Positions 14,275 to 17,700 of a stretch of DNA of 17,700 nucleotides are shown one piece after another. The position numbers and the translations under genes are program-made. The number at the start of each line of letters is the position of its first letter. Within the stretch, counting starts at the first letter, position 1. The notes beneath the pieces are model-generated. The model was given only the letters and a program-made list of their open reading frames with translations. It made no database searches and was not told the origin of the DNA. Source of the stretch: an uncultured Acetatifactor sp. (GTDB taxonomy: Bacteria; Bacillota; Clostridia; Lachnospirales; Lachnospiraceae); NCBI GenBank assembly GCA_934436245.1, contig CAKSAM010000046.1, forward strand, positions 1-17,700, given 5' to 3'.

Positions 14275-14912
14275 CGCGGATGGGGGAGATTCCAGCGATA
14301 GTGTGCCGCCAGGAAACGAATTGCCATAACAGTAAAAGCGGCAATAAATACTGACGGGAGTCTGCCCCATTCCCTGTAAATCCAGACGCAGCACAAACCT
14401 CCTGCCAAAGATGCACAGGCATAAATATGCTTTACAAAAATGTAGGGCTCCTCCCCTGCCATCATATCACGCATCAAACCTCCGCCAACACCGGTCAGCA
14501 TACCGATAAACACTAACAGAAAAGTGTTCTCTGCATAACCATTATCAATGCCTGACATCACTCCCAATGACGTGAAAATTCCAAGCCCGACAGAGTCCAT
14601 GATCAACATTGTCTTATCATAAAAGGTTCCTAATCTGCCACTCAGGAGATCCTGCTTGATATAAAGCAGTACAAAGATTGCCAGTGCTGTAATGACTGAC
14701 ACCACAACATATACGGGTTTCTCCAGCGCCGAGGGTAATTTCCCCAGGATCACATCTCTGGTCATGCCTCCACCAACTGCCGTCACAATGCCCAATACAC
14801 AGATTCCGAAAATATCCATTTTCTTTCTTATTCCTACCATGGCTCCGGAAGCTGCAAAAGCAATGGTTCCCAGGATTTCCATAAAAAATATAATACTGTC
14901 CTGAATATTCAT
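14250..14912 (-). CDS. TRIC-type cation channel / UPF0126 family membrane protein (YicG-like)
   Basis: A 220-residue membrane protein with about seven hydrophobic segments and an internal duplication typical of the bacterial TRIC (UPF0126) family. Each half carries a GGGxxRD motif: TAVGGGMTRDVILGKLP (44-60) and TGVGGGLMRDMMAGEEP (140-156). Characterised relatives form trimeric monovalent cation channels; the exact ion and physiological role here are unknown. I chose the internal ATG at 14912 (MNIQDSIIFF). An in-frame ATG at 14975 would overlap the -35 region and add an untypical charged extension. The ribosome binding site AAGGAG (14925-14930, minus strand) is 12 nt away, which is a little far. 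It lies alone between the hydrogenase terminator and a convergent gene. Confidence 0.88.
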   Translation of the reverse strand: MNIQDSIIFFMEILGTIAFAASGAMVGIRKKMDIFGICVLGIVTAVGGGMTRDVILGKLPSALEKPVYVVVSVITALAIFVLLYIKQDLLSGRLGTFYDKTMLIMDSVGLGIFTSLGVMSGIDNGYAENTFLLVFIGMLTGVGGGLMRDMMAGEEPYIFVKHIYACASLAGGLCCVWIYREWGRLPSVFIAAFTVMAIRFLAAHYRWNLPHPRNNEKELL

Positions 14913-14946
14913 AAAATGTTCTTTCTCCTTAAAGTTTCCCCACGCT

Positions 14947-14975
14947 ATTTTATAGTATCTCTCCCGAAATAACAA
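14947..14975 (-). promoter_or_regulatory. Promoter of the TRIC-family gene
   Basis: Read on the minus strand: TTGTTA (14975-14970) and TAAAAT (14952-14947) with a 17-bp spacer. The overlapping TATAAA (14954-14949) would give a 15-bp spacer. This placement supports the downstream start codon at 14912. Confidence 0.45.
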
Positions 14976-14984
14976 TATCTAATT

Positions 14985-15014
14985 TAAAAAACCGCCACTG
15001 TAGAGTGACGGTTT
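14985..15014 (-). terminator. Intrinsic terminator of the hydrogenase gene
   Basis: On the minus strand AAACCG-T-CACT, a four-base loop and AGTG-G-CGGTTT form a stem with one mismatch (15014-15004 with 14999-14989), followed by further T residues (TTT at 14988-14986). It begins 20 nt after the hydrogenase stop. Confidence 0.85.
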
Positions 15015-15033
15015 CTTATTATGATCAATCATT

Positions 15034-16563
15034 TTATTTCTTTTCCAGTTCTACCATTTCCTGATCCACACTTTCATCAGGAACTTTTTTCTCTGCTTCA
15101 TTTTTGAATTTGTCCACTGCTTTCGCAGCTGTGGGAATTGCGATATTGGTACCGGCTCCGGCAATGCAGCCACCGGGGCAGGCCATACCCTCGATCAGAC
15201 AGCCGTTCATCTTGCCGGCTTTGGCAAGAAGCAGAGCCTTCTTACATTCCGCCAGACTCTCCGCATGCTGGATATTCACCGGCGTACCGGGATAATACTT
15301 TTCGATACAATCTTTAATGGCATTGGCCACTCCGCCTGCCACGCCATAACCTCTTCCGGCAGCGGTAGCATCCTTCATCTCATCCATAGCCTTGATCTCA
15401 TCCAACAAGATTCCCTTAGCTTCGAACATGCCGGTCAGTTCCTCGAAGGTGATGACAAAATCCACATCTGAACGGACGGTACGTCTGCTGGCTTCCAGCT
15501 TTTTGGAAGCGCAGGGGCCAATGAATACTACGGACGCATCCGGATGTTCCTGCTTGATCAGCCGGGCGGTGGCTACCATAGGCGTCAGCTCATTGCTGAT
15601 CTTATCAATGGTCTCCGGGAACAGATTCTTGGCCATCACAGACCAGGAAGGGCAACAGGAAGTCAGGGCAAACTGCTGCTTGCCGGTAGCAACCTCCTTC
15701 ACATAATGTTCCGCTTCTGCCATACATCCCATATCCGCACCAAGAGCAGTCTCATAAACATCAGCAAATCCCAGTTCCTTCAGTGCCGTCTTAAACATTT
15801 CCGGCGTTACTTTGGGTCCGAATTGCCCTGCAAAAGCAGGTGCTACCTGGGCTATGATCTTCCGCCCGGACTGCATGGCACGGATCAGCTGGAAGATCTG
15901 GGACTTGTCCGCAATCGCACCGAAGGGACAGCTTACCATACATTGACCACAGGATACACATTTTTCATTGTCTATCACAGCTCTTCCCACATGGTCAGAT
16001 GTGATGGCTCCGATACCGCAAGCAGCCTTACAGGGACGCTCTTTATGACAAATTGCATCATAAGGGCAGATTTCACGGCATTTTCCGCACTTGATACATT
16101 TGTCCTGATCAATAACAGACTTGCCGTTTTTCATAGAGATCGCACCCTTAGGACAGACACTCTGACAGGGATGTGCCAGACACCCCATGCAGGAGCTGGT
16201 CACCTCATAACGGTTCTCCGGGCAGGCATTGCATGCCGAAGGAATGACCTGCATCAGAGGTGGCTCATAATATTTTTCATCAATATTACTCTCTTCCAGA
16301 CCCTGGGTCAGATGACCGGGATGCTCACGATTCTCCGGACGTAAGCTCATACCCATGGCCAGACGGATGCGCTCACGGATGATCGCTCTGTCACGGTAAA
16401 CGCTCTCCCAGAATTCCGACTCTTCATAATCTACGATCTTATAAGGCAGTGCCTCCATATCATCCTTCAGATTCTTGGAATTATAGGCCAGATTGGCCAC
16501 TTCCTTAAACACCCTTCTTCTCCGCTGTCTTACCGGAGTATCGATCCCTCTCATGCTGCTCAT
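15034..16563 (-). CDS. Monomeric [FeFe] hydrogenase, group B
   Basis: A 509-residue cytosolic iron-sulfur enzyme related to H2-evolving or H2-sensing [FeFe] hydrogenases. The N-terminal half carries ferredoxin-like clusters: CNAC (111-114), CMGCLAHPCQSVCP (125-138), CIKCGKCREICP (156-167) and CVSCGQCMVSCP (202-213). The H-cluster domain has L1 TSCCPSW (301-307; C303 in the proton-transfer position, C304 a ligand), L2 FIGPCASKKLE (347-357; C351) and L3 MACPGGCIAGAG (460-471; C462, C466). The L2 form GPC instead of MPC is, to my knowledge, a mark of group B enzymes, whose partner and direction are poorly known. Ferredoxin would be a plausible electron partner. M1 is supported by AAGGCGG upstream on the minus strand. 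It is a single-gene unit with its own promoter and terminator. No HydE, HydF or HydG maturases are in the window. Confidence 0.92.
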   Translation of the reverse strand: MSSMRGIDTPVRQRRRRVFKEVANLAYNSKNLKDDMEALPYKIVDYEESEFWESVYRDRAIIRERIRLAMGMSLRPENREHPGHLTQGLEESNIDEKYYEPPLMQVIPSACNACPENRYEVTSSCMGCLAHPCQSVCPKGAISMKNGKSVIDQDKCIKCGKCREICPYDAICHKERPCKAACGIGAITSDHVGRAVIDNEKCVSCGQCMVSCPFGAIADKSQIFQLIRAMQSGRKIIAQVAPAFAGQFGPKVTPEMFKTALKELGFADVYETALGADMGCMAEAEHYVKEVATGKQQFALTSCCPSWSVMAKNLFPETIDKISNELTPMVATARLIKQEHPDASVVFIGPCASKKLEASRRTVRSDVDFVITFEELTGMFEAKGILLDEIKAMDEMKDATAAGRGYGVAGGVANAIKDCIEKYYPGTPVNIQHAESLAECKKALLLAKAGKMNGCLIEGMACPGGCIAGAGTNIAIPTAAKAVDKFKNEAEKKVPDESVDQEMVELEKK

Positions 16564-16606
16564 ATCACATTACCGCCTTTTGATATTTTTTTAACACACT
16601 AACCAT

Positions 16607-16635
16607 ATTAAACCATACCGGCTCCGTAAAAGCAA
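16607..16635 (-). promoter_or_regulatory. Promoter of the [FeFe] hydrogenase
   Basis: Read on the minus strand: TTGCTT (16635-16630), a 17-bp spacer and an extended -10 TGGTTTAAT (TTTAAT at 16612-16607). Transcription would start near 16600, about 37 nt before the ATG at 16563. Confidence 0.55.
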
Positions 16636-16653
16636 GAAAAATATCAATAAAAA

Positions 16654-16694
16654 AATATCTATATTGTGCTCATTCAGCACAATATAGTGATATT
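16654..16694. promoter_or_regulatory. Long palindrome upstream of the hydrogenase promoter
   Basis: CTATATTGTGCT (16659-16670) and its exact reverse complement AGCACAATATAG (16676-16687) are separated by CATTC. An outer AATATC/GATATT pair (16654-16659 with 16689-16694) extends it with a 2-nt bulge. The centre is about 73 bp upstream of the predicted hydrogenase transcription start. It may be an activator or redox-regulator site, or a terminator-like remnant at the edge of the insertion sequence. It lacks a T-run in the hydrogenase direction immediately after the stem. Confidence 0.5.
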
Positions 16695-16735
16695 GTCAAT
16701 ATTGGTTGACACATTTATCTCAAAGATATCATTTC

Positions 16736-17644
16736 CTATGCAGCCAGGCCCAGAGATTGGTAGTATCTCTGACGTTTAATCATAGGAGGAAGCCCACCGT
16801 TGGCAGAGCAGATCCTCCTGTTGTTCCAGTAACTGATGAAATATCTCCAAATAAGAACTCTCAGCTCATCCGTGGTCAGGCTTTCCGTATTGTAGCGGTC
16901 ATAGAGAAGCTCGCTTTTCATTCTGGCCCACATGCTTTCACATCGAGCATTATCGTGGCACCTGCCACCATCACTGTTCATGCTTTGTATAATGCCATAT
17001 TTAGAAAGCGCCTGACGGTAGGTTTCACTGGTATATTGTCTTCCTCTGTCGGAGTGCACAATGGCACCTCGCAGATCAGGATGCGCCAGATAGGCATTAT
17101 CCAGTGTATGCTCACACAGAGTTGCCTTCATGTTTGTTTCCATTGCCAGTCCCAGAACGCTGGAATCAAAGCAGTCGAAGATGGCTGAAACATACAGTTT
17201 TCCATCTTTTGCCTTGATTTCTGTGATATCAGTTACGCATTTTTCAAGTGGCTTATCAGCCTTGAACTCTCTCTTCAGAAGATCATCTGACTTACGTGCT
17301 TCCCGATCAGCCTTGGTAATGCCATTTGGCTTGCGCTTTGGCCGATGGACAAGTCCTATTTCATCCATAACCCTGTAAACGGTTCGTTCACTGGGGATCT
17401 TGATTCCCGTCGGATTCTTAAGGAGCAGTGCTTGGTACATGCGAATACGTCCATAGGTATCATTGCATTCATCCTCAGCATGGATCACTCTCATGGCATC
17501 AGCAAGATCCTGATATTTCCAAGGGCGATCTTTAATAGCAAGATATTTGTAGAAACCCTGGCGGCTGACGCCAAGCATCCGGCAATAGAATGAGAGTTTT
17601 CCCTTAATCACGCCGTCTTTCGTTTTTATGGCAATGAACATCAT
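16736..17644 (-). CDS. IS3-family transposase OrfB (DDE integrase core)
   Basis: A 302-residue transposase. The N-terminal part (about 40-100) is an HTH_21-like region with DTYGRIRMYQAL and IPSERTVYRVMDEIGL. Next comes an rve/DDE catalytic core with D139 (CVTDITEI), D199 (VHSDRGRQYTS) and E236 (ARCESMWARMKSE); the DD-E spacing is close to the usual 35. After E236, RYFISYWNNRRICSANGGLPP is the typical C-terminal block. The start ATG overlaps the orfA stop (ATGA), consistent with the two-frame arrangement of IS3 elements, where OrfAB is made by -1 frameshifting. The coding frame is intact, so the element could be active if orfA is complete. Confidence 0.93.
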   Translation of the reverse strand: MMFIAIKTKDGVIKGKLSFYCRMLGVSRQGFYKYLAIKDRPWKYQDLADAMRVIHAEDECNDTYGRIRMYQALLLKNPTGIKIPSERTVYRVMDEIGLVHRPKRKPNGITKADREARKSDDLLKREFKADKPLEKCVTDITEIKAKDGKLYVSAIFDCFDSSVLGLAMETNMKATLCEHTLDNAYLAHPDLRGAIVHSDRGRQYTSETYRQALSKYGIIQSMNSDGGRCHDNARCESMWARMKSELLYDRYNTESLTTDELRVLIWRYFISYWNNRRICSANGGLPPMIKRQRYYQSLGLAA

Positions 17645-17700
17645 TCTTTGGTTCTTGCTGACTTCCGACGGCTGGCTGCGAAAAAAGCGCTTGCTTCCTC
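17641..17700 (-). CDS. IS3-family transposase OrfA, C-terminal end only (partial)
   Basis: The last 20 codons before the window edge are open and end in TGA (17643-17641), overlapping the orfB start. They encode EEASAFFAASRRKSARTKE, a basic C-terminus of the kind seen in IS3 OrfA proteins (helix-turn-helix plus leucine zipper), whose main part lies outside the window. The call depends on the position ahead of orfB. Confidence 0.75.
   Translation of the reverse strand, partial: EEASAFFAASRRKSARTKE

Larger units (their letters stand above)
16706..17700 (-). mobile_element. IS3-family insertion sequence (partial, cut by window end)
   Basis: orfB is complete and the end of orfA is present, in the usual ATGA overlap. 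The inner end of the element is probably near 16706, where TTGACACATTTATCTC begins, about 30 nt past the orfB stop. That is a typical distance and fits the TG...CA termini of this family. The other terminal repeat is outside the window, so neither the exact end nor the target duplication can be confirmed. Confidence 0.7.

Noticed and set aside
15544..16344. Long (266-codon) open frame antisense to the hydrogenase gene
   Set aside because: The hydrogenase on the other strand has unmistakable motifs; the antisense frame has no recognisable features and is a by-product of its codon use.
16664..16682. Rex-type operator in the hydrogenase upstream palindrome
   Set aside because: TTGTG...CACAA is present, but the inner bases and the 5-nt centre do not match the usual TTGTGAA-n4-TTCACAA form; kept only as an unspecified operator candidate.
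1..17700. CRISPR arrays, tRNA or rRNA genes
   Set aside because: No regularly spaced direct repeats with unique spacers and no cloverleaf or rRNA signatures were found by reading either strand.

Overview
The window looks like a chromosomal segment of an anaerobic, low-to-medium GC Firmicute, most likely a Lachnospiraceae-type Clostridium relative. The clues are strong AGGAGG-type ribosome binding sites, a group B monomeric [FeFe] hydrogenase, a DUF1292 protein, a polyamine ABC operon in the Gram-positive arrangement, a lipoprotein-type solute-binding protein and intergenic hairpin repeats. The assignment is inference from gene content; no 16S or other marker is present.

Layout. 1-414 is a gene-free stretch holding a perfect 19-bp inverted repeat and a decayed partial second copy. 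415-1467 (-) is a seven-bladed beta-propeller lactonase-family protein. Divergent from it is a complete potABCD polyamine uptake operon (1741-5490, +) ending in a bidirectional terminator. Facing it is a three-gene minus-strand operon (8413 down to 5575): a GH13/GlgX-like protein, a DUF5662 protein translationally coupled to it, and a tiny cysteine-rich protein. Back-to-back promoters at 8467-8527 separate this operon from a plus-strand DUF1292 gene. That gene converges on, and overlaps, a UvrD/PcrA-like helicase that sits in an operon with gltX (12242 down to 8882). The gltX upstream region (12243-12668) contains tandem hairpin cassettes. Then come a GT-C fold membrane glycosyltransferase-like gene (12669-14243, +), a TRIC/YicG-type membrane protein (14912-14250, -), a group B [FeFe] hydrogenase (16563-15034, -), and an IS3-family insertion sequence cut by the window edge (orfB complete, orfA only its last 19 codons).

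Most genes are ordinary housekeeping or metabolic genes. The best candidate for undescribed biology is the 8413-5575 operon. Its first protein keeps the whole GlgX/isoamylase scaffold, including the KHNEANGE and CQDN signatures. However, every one of the seven invariant GH13 active-site positions is replaced (nucleophile Asp to Met286, acid/base Glu to Tyr309, stabilising Asp to Tyr374, and others), mostly by aromatic or non-catalytic residues. It looks like a pseudo-amylase that may bind rather than cut glucans, co-expressed with two proteins of unknown function. Secondary points of interest are the hairpin cassettes with repeated TGnTATAAT-like boxes, a 12-bp-arm palindrome placed like an activator site upstream of the hydrogenase promoter, and an intrinsic terminator buried inside the helicase coding region.
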